DNA of 64,000 bases, taken from assembly GCA_030263455.1 (NCBI GenBank), contig SZOZ01000002.1, positions 62,001 through 126,000 of the forward strand, in the 5' to 3' direction. The position numbers and the translations under genes were made by a program. The DNA comes from Synechococcales cyanobacterium CNB (GTDB lineage: Bacteria; Planctomycetota; Phycisphaerae; Phycisphaerales; UBA1924). The notes below the pieces were generated by a model that worked only from the letters and a program-made list of their open reading frames with translations, was not told where the DNA came from and did not search any database. Shown here piece by piece: positions 1 through 10,580 of the stretch (the first letter of the stretch is position 1; every line of letters starts with the position of its first letter).

Positions 1-480
1 GACGGCGCGGCCGGAACGGCCGAGTTCAACGCCGGCTTCGCGGGAACCAGCATGGCCGACTTCGTGATGACCATCAACGTCACGAACAACAACGGCTTCA
101 CCGCCGACGGCGCCGGCTCGTTCACCGTTTCCGATACCAACGGCGACACCGTCACCGGTGAAATCGTCGGCACTTGGATGAAGGGCGCGTTCGGCACCGT
201 CTTCTTCAACGGACAACTCAACAACGTCACCGTCAACGACAACTCGGGCGACGGCTCCTTCGACGGCGCCACCGCCGGCTCCTTCAGCACCGACTTCTCC
301 GGGTACAACTCGCCGTTCCAGGGCGCGATCGTCACGCTCTACATCCACTCCGCATCTGCCTTCCTCACCAAGAGTTTCTCCGGCGTCCCGGCCCTCGTGA
401 GCGCGGAGATCGTTCCCGCCCCGGGCGTCCTGGCCCTCGCTCTGGCGAGCGGGCTCGTCGCGATCCGCCGCCGCCGCTGA
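1..480 (+). CDS. Secreted protein with PEP-CTERM-like tail, 5' partial
   Basis: The reading frame is open from the first base, so the N-terminus lies outside the window. The visible 159 residues are rich in Gly, Thr, Asn and Asp, as in extracellular beta-rich proteins. The protein ends in a PAPG turn, a short Ala/Leu hydrophobic stretch and IRRRR. That tripartite tail is the PEP-CTERM type, which is known to direct exosortase-dependent surface sorting. No enzymatic motif is seen. The next gene downstream has the same type of tail, so the two may form a small surface-protein cluster. The function of the mature domain is unknown. Confidence 0.75.
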   Translation, partial: DGAAGTAEFNAGFAGTSMADFVMTINVTNNNGFTADGAGSFTVSDTNGDTVTGEIVGTWMKGAFGTVFFNGQLNNVTVNDNSGDGSFDGATAGSFSTDFSGYNSPFQGAIVTLYIHSASAFLTKSFSGVPALVSAEIVPAPGVLALALASGLVAIRRRR

Positions 481-499
481 CGCATGACCGAATCACGCG

Positions 500-528
500 C
501 GGGTCAAGCCCGAAAGGGTTTTGACCCG
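500..528 (+). terminator. Hairpin between two secreted-protein genes
   Basis: Eight bases, CGGGTCAA (500-507), pair perfectly with TTGACCCG (521-528), and the loop contains an inner CCC-GAAA-GGG hairpin. It sits 20 bases after the stop at 480. No T-tract follows, so it could be a rho-independent terminator of a weak type or an mRNA-stabilising structure. Confidence 0.4.
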
Positions 529-686
529 ATTCGGGACAACGTCCCCTGATTGCTGGCAAGGTCCGGAACCGGGGGCATCTTTGATCGGCGGCCTGTGCCG
601 TCGTAGCCCCGCCTCGTTGGGTGGGTTTCGTGGTGTCCGGAGAGAGGCCCACGCGGTGCGAGCAGGCGATCGGAAGGAGAACGCCC

Positions 687-1388
687 ATGAACAGGATCAC
701 GACGTCGCTTGCCGCGCTGGCCGGTCTGGCGACCGCCGCGAACGCGAGTCTCTTCAGTTTCGCGTCCGACGTTGACCACACCTCGTTCACCTTCATGGGA
801 ACCGGCGGCTTCGTCGGCGACGCCATGGACCCGAGCGAGCCGCTCACCCTGCTCATCGACGACACCAACGGGCCTGGCGCGCCCATCACCCTGAGCATCG
901 AGTTCAACGCGGCATTCGAGATCGCCCACCTCGGCAGCATCCCCTCCGGCGGCGGCAACTTCATCCACGCCTACTCCCTCGACGGCTCCTTCGAGTTCCG
1001 CGACGCCTTCGGCGCACTCGTCCTCTCCGCCGTCGTCGAAGGAGGATCGCTCACCGCCCTCGGTGGCGCTGCCTCGTGGTACTCCTCCGGCGCCATCTTC
1101 GGGGCGGACGGCGCGGGCTCCTCCGTCACCTACACCTGGCACGGACCCAACATCCCCGACTACGGCCTGTTCACCGGCGACTCCGTCGATCCCGACGACG
1201 CCGCCTTCACGCTCACCTTCCTCCAGAGCGACGGCGGCATGGGCGTCGCGCTCGACCAGAACATGCTCCCCGCGATGTGGTGGCGGTCCGAAGGCTCCTA
1301 CTCCGGCTCCGCCTTCTTCGTGCCTGCTCCCGGTTCGATCGCTCTGCTCGGCTTCGGCGCGCTCGCCGCCGGCCGCCGCCGCCGCTGA
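687..1388 (+). CDS. Secreted PEP-CTERM-like protein
   Basis: The start is the ATG at 687, preceded by GGAAGGAGA at 672-680. The frame is open further upstream but has no comparable ribosome site. The 233-residue product begins with a signal peptide (MNRITTSLAALAGLATAANA). It has an Asp/Gly/Ser/Phe-rich extracellular body and ends in VPAPGS, a hydrophobic segment and GRRRR. The tail matches the exosortase-sorted PEP-CTERM pattern. The body shows no catalytic motif. A strong terminator follows. The function is unknown; it is an exported surface or biofilm-matrix candidate by analogy with other PEP-CTERM proteins. Confidence 0.8.
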   Translation: MNRITTSLAALAGLATAANASLFSFASDVDHTSFTFMGTGGFVGDAMDPSEPLTLLIDDTNGPGAPITLSIEFNAAFEIAHLGSIPSGGGNFIHAYSLDGSFEFRDAFGALVLSAVVEGGSLTALGGAASWYSSGAIFGADGAGSSVTYTWHGPNIPDYGLFTGDSVDPDDAAFTLTFLQSDGGMGVALDQNMLPAMWWRSEGSYSGSAFFVPAPGSIALLGFGALAAGRRRR

Positions 1389-1418
1389 ACGAGACGAACA
1401 ACCCCCGCGCGCGATTCA

Positions 1419-1447
1419 CCGTCGGCCCGCTGCGGCCGGCGGTTTTT
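1419..1447 (+). terminator. Rho-independent terminator
   Basis: A 9-bp stem (CCGTCGGCC with GGCCGGCGG, one G-U pair) closes a 6-base loop and is followed by TTTTT at 1443-1447. It lies 30 bases after the secreted-protein stop codon and before the convergent pyrF gene. Confidence 0.8.
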
Positions 1448-1499
1448 CATTCCTGGCTCAAGACAAGAACCGGCACAGGCCGCGCGCCCATACCCGCGA

Positions 1500-2384
1500 C
1501 TATCCCAACACGCGCCTCAGGTCGTCCGCCATTTCACCTGCCGCTCGCTGCACGGCCACGGTCCATCGCTCGCCAGCATTGGGGGCTGCGTAGATCACAG
1601 ATCGGCTCGCGTTGACCAGCACCCCTCGCTCGCCTGGTGTGCGCGCGCCGCGGCGAACGAGCGCCCGCACGTCGTCGGCCGTGCCGCCCTGCGCTCCATA
1701 GCCTGGCACCAGGATCGGTGCATCCGGCATCCGCGCCCGCAGCGAAGCGCCGTCGGCCGGCTTGGTCGCCCCGACCACCGCGCCGGCGTCGCTCAGACCG
1801 CGCGCGCCGCGACGCGATGAGCCGAGCGCGGCGACGTGGCCCGCCATCATCTCCGCGACCGTCCGACCGTCGTCCAGCCGCGCCGATTGCACGGCGTCGC
1901 TCCCGGGGTTGCTCGTCCGCACCAGCACGAAGACGCCGAGTCCGGCGTCCAGGAACGGCTCGACCGTCTCCGGGCCGAGATACCCGTTCACCGTGATCGC
2001 ATCCGCACCGAGGCCGGACGCCGCGGCGGCGTAATGCTCAGCGGTCGTGCCGATGTCACCTCGCTTGGCGTCCAGCACCACGACCAGCCCCGCCGAGCGT
2101 GCCGCCCCGATGACGTTCCGCAGCACCAGCATCCCAGCGGGGCCATAGCGCTCGAAGCACGCCGATTGCGGCTTGACGGCCGCCGCGTGTCCGCGCACAG
2201 CCTCGACCACGCCTGCACAGAACTCGAACAGCCCCACCGCCTCGTCATCGGAACCCGACCGCGCGCGGAACTCCGCGGGCAGGCGATCGGCCACCGGGTC
2301 CAGCCCCACGCACACCGGCGCGCCCACGCGGTCGATCGCGTCGGCCAGGCGGTCGCTGAATCTCACGGACGGCGAAACGCTCAC
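1500..2384 (-). CDS. pyrF: Orotidine 5'-phosphate decarboxylase (type 2)
   Basis: This enzyme catalyses the last step of de novo UMP synthesis, decarboxylation of orotidine 5'-phosphate in the cytoplasm. The signature D-A-K-R-G-D-I-G (about residues 105-112) carries the catalytic Asp-Lys pair. It is preceded by the substrate loop KPQSACFERYG, which is typical of the long type 2 (mycobacterial-like) family. The 294-residue length fits that family. I chose the GTG at 2384. Upstream ATG codons at 2444 and 2495 would overlap the divergent DUF971 gene starting at 2419, and the residues they add look non-conserved. The start is moderately certain and the function is certain. Confidence 0.93.
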   Translation of the reverse strand: MSVSPSVRFSDRLADAIDRVGAPVCVGLDPVADRLPAEFRARSGSDDEAVGLFEFCAGVVEAVRGHAAAVKPQSACFERYGPAGMLVLRNVIGAARSAGLVVVLDAKRGDIGTTAEHYAAAASGLGADAITVNGYLGPETVEPFLDAGLGVFVLVRTSNPGSDAVQSARLDDGRTVAEMMAGHVAALGSSRRGARGLSDAGAVVGATKPADGASLRARMPDAPILVPGYGAQGGTADDVRALVRRGARTPGERGVLVNASRSVIYAAPNAGERWTVAVQRAAGEMADDLRRVLG

Positions 2385-2418
2385 GGCGGCTATCGTAGCC
2401 GGAGGGCGGGCCGACACC

Positions 2419-2769
2419 GTGGACCCCAACACGCCGACACGCATCGACCTGAAGAAGGACCGCGGCCTCACGATCGAGTGGGCCGACGGCAGCACCTCGT
2501 ACTACACCATCGATTATCTCCGTCGCATGTCCCCCTCAGCCGATATGCGTGAACTGCGCGAGCAGCTGGCCCGCAACCCGCTCACGGTGCTGCCGAGCGC
2601 GCCGGTGTCTTCGAACGCCCCGCTCACCGCCGTGGATGCCGAACTGGTCGGGCACTACGCCATCCGCGTCCGCTTCTCCGACGGGCACGACACGGGCATC
2701 TATTCGTGGGCCTACCTGCGCGAGATCGATCCCCGCTTCCACAAGGCCCGCCCCGTTGACGATGAATGA
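2419..2769 (+). CDS. DUF971 (GBBH-like N-terminal domain) protein
   Basis: A 116-residue protein starting at the GTG at 2419, with GGAGGG at 2401-2406 as ribosome site. It carries the DUF971 pattern: IEWADGS near the N-terminus, an R-I-like central helix, and the closing YAIRVRFSDGHDTGIYSW. In other proteins this fold binds a zinc or iron-sulfur partner; its cellular role is unsettled. Compared with the family it has a longer linker between the two conserved blocks. It is divergent from pyrF, with 34 bases between the chosen starts, and lies just before recG. Confidence 0.85.
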   Translation: MDPNTPTRIDLKKDRGLTIEWADGSTSYYTIDYLRRMSPSADMRELREQLARNPLTVLPSAPVSSNAPLTAVDAELVGHYAIRVRFSDGHDTGIYSWAYLREIDPRFHKARPVDDE

Positions 2770-2803
2770 TCCGGCACGATGCAACGGGTATGTTCTCTCA
2801 CCG

Positions 2804-4918
<2,115 letters not shown>

Positions 4919-4930
4919 GCCGGCGGCCGA

Positions 4931-6583
4931 TCAGAACGGCGGCTCGTCGTCCGTCATCGTGTCGTCGTCGAACGCCTCGGGTCCGCCGCCGTCGCGGAAG
5001 TTCTCGACCGGCCCGGTGCGCGCCCCCGGTGCGTACGCCGCCGGGCCGCGAGGCTTCGGCTCCGACGCGGCAGCCCGCCCCGCCTGCGACACCGACTCGT
5101 ACCCGTCGTGCGTCGTGTGATAGGGGTCGTGGTCCTTGAAACGCGTGGCGCGAGAGTCCCACGTCAGTTTCACCAGCCCGGTCGGGCCGTTGCGCTGCTT
5201 GGCGACGATCAGTTCGGCCAGGTTCACCTTGTCCGGGTTGTTCTGCTCCCACTCCTCGTCGCCGCGGTGGTAGTACTCCTCGCGGTGCAGCAGCAGCACG
5301 ACGTCCGCATCCTGCTCGATCGAGCCGGACTCGCGCAGGTCCGCCATGCGAGGCCGGTTCCCCTCGCGGTGCTCGCTGGACCGGTTCAGCTGCGCGAGAC
5401 AGACCACGGGCAGGTCGAGTTCGCGGGCGAGGGCCTTGATGCCGCGGCTGATGGCGGCAACCTCGACCTGCCTGCTCTCGCGGGCCGCTCCGGGGGCGGT
5501 GAGCAGCTGGAGGTAGTCGATCATGATTGCTCGCACGCCGAACTGCGCCGCCATGCGACGCGCCCTGGCCCGCAACTGAAGCACCGTCAGCGCGGGCGTG
5601 TCGTCGATGTAGATCGGCGCATCGTGCAGTTCGCCGCAGACGCGCGTGAGCGTCTCCCAATCCGACTGGCGCAGGTCGCCCGTGCGCAGGCGTTGCAGGT
5701 CCAGTCCCGAGCGGGCGCTGATGAGCCGCTGCGCGAGCGAGGAGCGCGACATTTCGAGGCTGAAGATGGCGACCGGCGCCCGTTTCGGGCTGCGCGGGGC
5801 GTGCGGCGGGCCGCCGAGGGCGATCTGCTCGGCGAGGTTGAGCGCAAGGGCGGTCTTTCCCATGGACGGCCTGGCCGCGAGGATCACCATCTCCCCGGGG
5901 TGCAGACCGCTCAGCAACGCGTCCAGATCGGCGAAGCCGGAAGGCAGGCCCGTCAGGCCGCCCTGGCTCTCGATCGCTTCGAGGCGGTCCATCTCGCTCT
6001 GGAGGATGGCGTCGAGGCTCTGCGGGTCGTTCATGCCCGGCTCGTGCGCGATCTCGAACAGCGACTGCTCGGAGCGGTCCAGCACCTCGCCCACGCCCTC
6101 AGGCCCGAGGTGGCCTGCGTGGAAAGCGTCGTACAGCATGTGCCCGGCCGCCTCGATCAGCCGGCGCAAGCGGTGCTTGTCCGCCACGACGCGCGCGTAG
6201 TGGCGCGCGTTCACCGCCGATGGCACGCCGGACGCAAGCTCGACGAGATAATCCTGCCCGCCGATGCCGTCGAGCTGGCCGCGATCGCGCAGCGTGTCCA
6301 CCAGTTGCACCACGTCGCAGGCGCTGTGCTTGTCGCCGAGTTCGACGATCAGCCGGTAGATCGTCGCGTGACGCTCGTGGTAGAAGGCGTCGGGCGTCGT
6401 TACGATGCTCACCACGTCCGCGATCATCCGCGGTTCGAGCAGCAGCGAGCCGAGCAGCGACATCTCCGCTTCCGTCGAGTGCGGCGGGAGCCGGTCGAAA
6501 AGTCGGTCGAGTTTCAGTTCGGGACGGGGCTGGCGCCGGACGGCAGGCGAAGCGTCGAATCCGTTCGTGGTGTTCACGGGCAC
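4931..6583 (-). CDS. dnaB: Replicative DNA helicase DnaB
   Basis: DnaB is the hexameric replicative helicase. The N-terminal helical domain begins LPPHSTEAEMSLLG near residue 33, a near-consensus opening. The RecA-like domain carries Walker A ARPSMGKTALA near residue 240, then FSLEMS, the MIDYLQLL Walker B, the SRQVEVAAISRGIKALA motif and LAQLNRSSE. The 550-residue length is slightly above average because of a C-terminal Gly/Pro/Asp-rich tail and a short N-terminal extension. The start is the ATG at 6583. It is convergent with recG and is not in an rplI operon, although that arrangement is common elsewhere. Confidence 0.97.
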   Translation of the reverse strand: MPVNTTNGFDASPAVRRQPRPELKLDRLFDRLPPHSTEAEMSLLGSLLLEPRMIADVVSIVTTPDAFYHERHATIYRLIVELGDKHSACDVVQLVDTLRDRGQLDGIGGQDYLVELASGVPSAVNARHYARVVADKHRLRRLIEAAGHMLYDAFHAGHLGPEGVGEVLDRSEQSLFEIAHEPGMNDPQSLDAILQSEMDRLEAIESQGGLTGLPSGFADLDALLSGLHPGEMVILAARPSMGKTALALNLAEQIALGGPPHAPRSPKRAPVAIFSLEMSRSSLAQRLISARSGLDLQRLRTGDLRQSDWETLTRVCGELHDAPIYIDDTPALTVLQLRARARRMAAQFGVRAIMIDYLQLLTAPGAARESRQVEVAAISRGIKALARELDLPVVCLAQLNRSSEHREGNRPRMADLRESGSIEQDADVVLLLHREEYYHRGDEEWEQNNPDKVNLAELIVAKQRNGPTGLVKLTWDSRATRFKDHDPYHTTHDGYESVSQAGRAAASEPKPRGPAAYAPGARTGPVENFRDGGGPEAFDDDTMTDDEPPF

Positions 6584-6921
6584 AGTCTCGCATCCTTGCC
6601 GCTGAGTGTGGGTGTGCCGACGGACTGTCCACCCATTATGCAGACCTTCGCCCGGAAGAGAACGATTGATCGTCCGATTTCGAGGAAGCCCGTGTCGGTC
6701 GTAGCGGCCAGCCGAGGCCGACCTCGCCGCACAAGTCCCTGTCGTTCAAGGAGTGGGGCGAAACCCCCGATGACTGCACCTGCCCCGGCGACCCGCGGCG
6801 TTGCCGATCCCCGGGGTCATCGCATCCACACGCCGACCGCTCGTGGGGTCGGCCAGACTGGCAGGCCCAACGGCTGAAGCCTCCCTGGAGCTACCCAGGG
6901 CCTTGCGTCGGAGACAGCCCG
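6584..6921. other. Divergent intergenic region dnaB/HDOD gene
   Basis: 338 bases with no gene. It must hold the promoters of both divergent genes, but no convincing -35/-10 pair was recognised. Near the HDOD gene there are small hairpins: CCGACC-GCTCGTG-GGTCGG around 6834-6852, and CCCTGG-AGCTA-CCCAGG around 6883-6899. GGAG at 6910-6913 is the likely ribosome site for the ATG at 6922. Confidence 0.5.
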
Positions 6922-8139
6922 ATGAAGCCACGGGCCAAGTTGACAGCCGCCGAGGTGACCGCCCTCTATGAAACGCTCGACCGGCGTCTGGACGGCCTCG
7001 GCATCGAAACTCAGCCCCAGGTCGCCGCCCAGATTCTTGAACTCACCAGCGACCCGAACTCCGGGCTGACTCAGTACGCCGAGGTCATCCGCACCGACGC
7101 AGCCCTCAGCGGCCGCCTGCTCCGGATGGTCAACTCCGCCTTCTTCGCCCAACGGGTGCCCGTGACGACCGTTGACCGAGCCTGCGTACTTCTGGGCATC
7201 GGTCGGCTGAAGGCCGTTGCGCTTGGCTTCTACCTGAGCCGTGCCGCGGCATCGTCAGCGTCGAGAACGATCTCGCGCGAGGTCTGGGGGCAATCCGTCT
7301 TCCGGGCGTGCTTTGCCACGGAACTCGCTCGCCGAGTCTGCCCGATGCTGGCGTCGGAGGCGTTCGTGGTCGGGCTGATGCTGGACGCCGGCATCCCCCT
7401 GATGCACCAGCTCCTCGGCACGACCTTCGACGCGATCTATTCCAGGAGGCTGCCTCCCGCGAAGCAGTTCCGCGCCGAAACCGAGTTGCTGCCGTACACG
7501 CACGTTGACGTCGTCGCGGCGCTCGTCCGACGGTGGCGACTGCCCGAAGTCCTCGGCAAGCCGATCGAGTGGCATCACGTCCACCCGAGCGAGACGGACA
7601 GCGAGGCATCGAGCCACAGGCTTCACCCCGTCGCGTACTTCGCGGGCGTCGTCGATCTCGCCGAGGACGGAACCTTGAAGCAGGACTCGCCGATGCCGAC
7701 ACTCGCCGCGTCCGTGCTCGGCATGACGTCGGACGAGGTCGGGAACGCCGCCCGGGCAGCGGCACGCGAATACCGCGCGATCCTCTCGCTGTTCGACGGC
7801 GTCGCGGACGCGGTGTCACACGTTGACAGGCTCGCCGAGCGCGTTCATGCCGAGCTCGTCGATCTCGTGGACGCCGAGACAGGCCGTGGCTTCGAGGAGG
7901 CCTGCCGCGCACGCACCATGTGCTTCCGTCTCGGGGGTGGGCCCGTCGAGATCGAGGCCGAGCCGAACGGTGGCACCGCGATCTACTTGCTCGATTCCAC
8001 GGGCTCTCGGCTCGCTTCCTACCAGTTCGAACCGTCGCGCGAGACGCCGGACTCACTGCTCAAGGCGCTGGGCCTCGACCCCGACCCGAACGACGAGACC
8101 GAGGGCGTCGCACGATTCCTGCGCGACCTCGCCGCCTGA
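6922..8139 (+). CDS. HDOD-domain signalling protein
   Basis: A 405-residue protein. Residues about 20-230 match the HDOD domain, an HD-superfamily fold lacking catalytic HD residues. Visible marks are a PQVAAQILEL opening, ALSGRLLRMVNSAFF, a TTVDRACVLLG segment and a late WRLPEVLGKPIEWHH. HDOD proteins act in signal transduction and in control of motility, cell cycle or DNA uptake. The C-terminal 130 residues are unlike known output domains. It precedes, on the opposite strand, a FliN-like gene, which suggests but does not prove a motility link. The start at 6922 has GGAG 8 bases upstream. Confidence 0.88.
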   Translation: MKPRAKLTAAEVTALYETLDRRLDGLGIETQPQVAAQILELTSDPNSGLTQYAEVIRTDAALSGRLLRMVNSAFFAQRVPVTTVDRACVLLGIGRLKAVALGFYLSRAAASSASRTISREVWGQSVFRACFATELARRVCPMLASEAFVVGLMLDAGIPLMHQLLGTTFDAIYSRRLPPAKQFRAETELLPYTHVDVVAALVRRWRLPEVLGKPIEWHHVHPSETDSEASSHRLHPVAYFAGVVDLAEDGTLKQDSPMPTLAASVLGMTSDEVGNAARAAAREYRAILSLFDGVADAVSHVDRLAERVHAELVDLVDAETGRGFEEACRARTMCFRLGGGPVEIEAEPNGGTAIYLLDSTGSRLASYQFEPSRETPDSLLKALGLDPDPNDETEGVARFLRDLAA

Positions 8140-8175
8140 CTCCCCACGCGCTCCAGCGCGATCGCACGGGCGCCG

Positions 8176-8514
8176 TCAAGCGGCCTGCGCGGAAGGCTCC
8201 TCGGCTTCATCCGTCGAGCCGTCGCCGGTCGCGGGGTTGAGCGCGGCATCGAGCCGATCCAACGCCAGCCCGACGCGAGACACGCGCAGGCCGAAGTTCT
8301 CCCCGACCTTCACCGCAGTCCCCGACCCGATCACGCGGTTATTGACCAGCAGCTCCAGTTCGTGATCGGCCCGCTTGTCCAGTTCAATGATCGCACCCGG
8401 CACCAACGCCAACACGTCCCGCATGGGCAACTGCCGCTCGCCGAGCCGGACGATGACCGGCACCTCGAGCGTCAGAATCGTCCGCAGGTCGGCTTCCTTC
8501 ATCGCTGCGCTCAT
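8176..8514 (-). CDS. FliN/SpoA-type flagellar motor switch protein
   Basis: A 112-residue protein starting at ATG 8514. It has the complete SpoA (surface presentation of antigens) fold: LTLEVPVIVRLGERQL, a VLALVPGAIIELDK segment, LELLVNN, VIGSGTAVKVGENFGLRV. This is the FliN pattern, the C-ring component that binds FliM and the export ATPase. The C-terminal tail is acidic and Ala-rich. No other flagellar gene is in the window, so it is an orphan here. It could serve a flagellar motor or a type III secretion C-ring. It lies 92 bases after the fabF stop on the same strand. Confidence 0.85.
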   Translation of the reverse strand: MSAAMKEADLRTILTLEVPVIVRLGERQLPMRDVLALVPGAIIELDKRADHELELLVNNRVIGSGTAVKVGENFGLRVSRVGLALDRLDAALNPATGDGSTDEAEEPSAQAA

Positions 8515-8606
8515 CGGCGGTCCTGCACAGTCCCTTGAACCCCGCGGGCGCAATCCGTGCGCACGGACACCCCGCATGACCACGGCTCGCAACCCGCGTG
8601 CCACCC

Positions 8607-9902
8607 TCAGCCCTCGTACCGGCCCACGATCAGCGTCACGTTGTGCCCGCCGAACCCGAACGTATTGTTCATGGCATAGCGGACGCGCCGCTCCCGCGCC
8701 TCGTGCGCAACGAGGTCCACGTCGAACGACTCGTCCGGACGATCGAGGTTGATCGTCGGGGCGACGACGCCGTCGCGCACGGCATGGATGCAGGCGATCG
8801 TCTCCACAGCTCCCGACGCGCCCAGGCAATGCCCGTGCATGGACTTGGTCGAGCTCATCAGCAGCCGCCCGCCCGCCGACCGCCTCGCGTGGTCGCCGAA
8901 GACCTTGAGCACCGCGGCGACCTCCGCCTTGTCGCCCAGCGGAGTCGACGTCCCGTGCGCGTTCACGTAGTCGATCGCCTCTGGGCCGATCCCGGCGTCT
9001 TCGAGCGCCCAGCGCATCGAACGTGCCGCCCCGCTCCCCTCGGCGTCCGGTGCGGTGATGTGGCTCGCGTCCGAACTGTTGCCGAAACCCACGATCTCGG
9101 CGTGGATCGTCGCCCCGCGTCGTCTGGCGTGCTCCTCGGTCTCCAGCACGAACATCGCCCCGCCCTCGGCCAGAACGAACCCGTCGCGTGCGGCGTCGAA
9201 CGGGCGGCTCGCCCGCTCCGGCTCGTCGTTGCGCGTCGAGAGCGCCCGCATGGTCATGAACGCGCCGATGCACAGCGGCGTCACCGCTGCCTCCGACCCG
9301 CCCGTCAGCATCACGTCCGCCAGCCCCGTCCGCATGTAGCGCACCGCGTCGCCCATCGCGTGACCGGAACTCGCGCAGGCCGTCGCGTGCGCCGACGCAG
9401 GACCGCGCAGGCCGTAGCGGATTGAGGCGTTCCCGGCGACCGCGTTCACCATGAGTTTCGGCACGGTGAACGGGCTGAGGCGGTCCGGTCCCCGCTCCAC
9501 GAGCGTGTGCAGCCCGTCCTCGATCGTCCCGATCCCGCCGACGCCGGAGCCGATGACCACGCCGCACCGGTCGCCGTTCTCGCGGGTGAAGTCGATCCCC
9601 GAGTGTCGGACGGCCTCCTCGGCCGCGGCCAGCCCGAAGATCGTGCAACGGTCAAGCCGCTTCACTTCGCGCGGGTCCAGAACCGTCGCCGGATCCCACC
9701 CCTTGACCTGGCCCGCGATCCGCACCGCCCACTTCGGCTCGTAGGGGGCGAACTCCCCACCCTCGATGCGGCTGATCCCGCTCCGTCCTTCGCGCATGCC
9801 GGCCCAGGTGGACGCGGCGTCCGCGCCGAGGTTCGTCACCGCCCCAAACCCGGTAATCACGATCCGCGGTGTGTCTGCGCTTCGGCTTGGCATCGCGTTC
9901 AT
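8607..9902 (-). CDS. fabF: 3-oxoacyl-ACP synthase II (FabF-type)
   Basis: FabF elongates acyl-ACP by condensation with malonyl-ACP. The 431-residue product has the full Cys-His-His catalytic set: nucleophile C176 in ATACASSG, a His in NAHGTSTPLGD near 315, and a His in SMHGHCLGASG near 352. The final NNTFGFGGHN glycine-rich loop is also present. Length is normal (FabF is about 413). The ATG at 9902 is used; an ATG three codons on is possible. It lies 70 bases downstream of acpP on the same strand, the classical acpP-fabF arrangement. Confidence 0.95.
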   Translation of the reverse strand: MNAMPSRSADTPRIVITGFGAVTNLGADAASTWAGMREGRSGISRIEGGEFAPYEPKWAVRIAGQVKGWDPATVLDPREVKRLDRCTIFGLAAAEEAVRHSGIDFTRENGDRCGVVIGSGVGGIGTIEDGLHTLVERGPDRLSPFTVPKLMVNAVAGNASIRYGLRGPASAHATACASSGHAMGDAVRYMRTGLADVMLTGGSEAAVTPLCIGAFMTMRALSTRNDEPERASRPFDAARDGFVLAEGGAMFVLETEEHARRRGATIHAEIVGFGNSSDASHITAPDAEGSGAARSMRWALEDAGIGPEAIDYVNAHGTSTPLGDKAEVAAVLKVFGDHARRSAGGRLLMSSTKSMHGHCLGASGAVETIACIHAVRDGVVAPTINLDRPDESFDVDLVAHEARERRVRYAMNNTFGFGGHNVTLIVGRYEG

Positions 9903-9972
9903 CGGTCCCGTGGCTCACCGGGCCGCCCCGGCGGGCGCGCGGGCATCCCGAGAAGCTCGCGCCGCGCGAGCC

Positions 9973-10221
9973 TCATTCGATCCCGTGCGCCTGTTTGATG
10001 AAGTCGATCGCCTCTCCCACGGTCTTGATCTTCTCGGCCTGGTCGTCCGGGATCGATGTCTCGAACTCGTCCTCGAACTCCATAACCAGCTCGACCGTGT
10101 CGAGGCTGTCCGCGCTCAGGTCTTCCACGAAGCTCGTCTCGCGCGTGATCTTGGACTTGTCCGCGCCCAACTGCTCGGCGACGATCTCGATCACTTTCGC
10201 TTCGATCTCTTGTTCGGTCAC
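9973..10221 (-). CDS. acpP: Acyl carrier protein
   Basis: An 82-residue ACP. The phosphopantetheine attachment site is Ser39 in [11 protein letters not shown]. The acidic helix II and the ending IDFIKQAHG are typical. The start is the GTG at 10221: GGAGAG lies 7 bases upstream. The frame extends further upstream, but with an Arg/Gly-rich translation that no ACP carries. It is the first gene of an acpP-fabF unit supplying fatty-acid synthesis. Confidence 0.96.
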   Translation of the reverse strand: MTEQEIEAKVIEIVAEQLGADKSKITRETSFVEDLSADSLDTVELVMEFEDEFETSIPDDQAEKIKTVGEAIDFIKQAHGIE

Positions 10222-10580
10222 GCGTGCACTCTCCGGCGGCGCAAACCCCCGGCCTGACCGCCCGGTCAGGCCCCGGCGCCGTATGGCGGCCCCAAGTCTA
10301 GCCGAAACCCCCAAACCCTGCCACGGCCCCGCCAGACCCCCCCTCGGACCCGATCACCACCCACCCGCCGACCGTGCTCACCGATCGACCAGCCCGACGG
10401 TTGTGCGGATTGTGCCGCCCCTTTGGTGGGCTGATGGCCGTGGCGCGTGCAAACTGGAAGTGGAATGGACGATACAGCCATCGCGAACGGCCTGCCCGGT
10501 CGTGCGGCCTGTCCGGCCGCGGGTGGCGTGTCGTGGGGAGACGACGATCGGGCGGAATCCGTCGCGGCGAGGAGAATGCC
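10222..10580. other. Divergent intergenic region acpP/DUF1444 gene
   Basis: 359 bases with no supported gene. It should contain the promoters of the two divergent genes. AGGAGA at 10570-10575 is the ribosome site of the gene at 10581. I see no strong hairpin or recognisable operator. Confidence 0.5.

Noticed and set aside
2385-2495. Longer N-terminus of pyrF (ATG 2495 or 2444)
   Set aside because: It would overlap the divergent DUF971 gene and its ribosome site, and the extra residues are unlike PyrF N-termini.
5108-6877. 589-codon open frame antisense to dnaB
   Set aside because: It is a shadow frame: the opposite strand encodes an unmistakable DnaB, and the translation here is His/Arg/Val-rich without motifs, as expected in high-GC DNA.
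6584-6921. Cyclic-di-GMP riboswitch upstream of the HDOD gene
   Set aside because: The GACGCAAAGCC and AGGTAGC landmarks of that riboswitch class are missing; only simple hairpins are seen.
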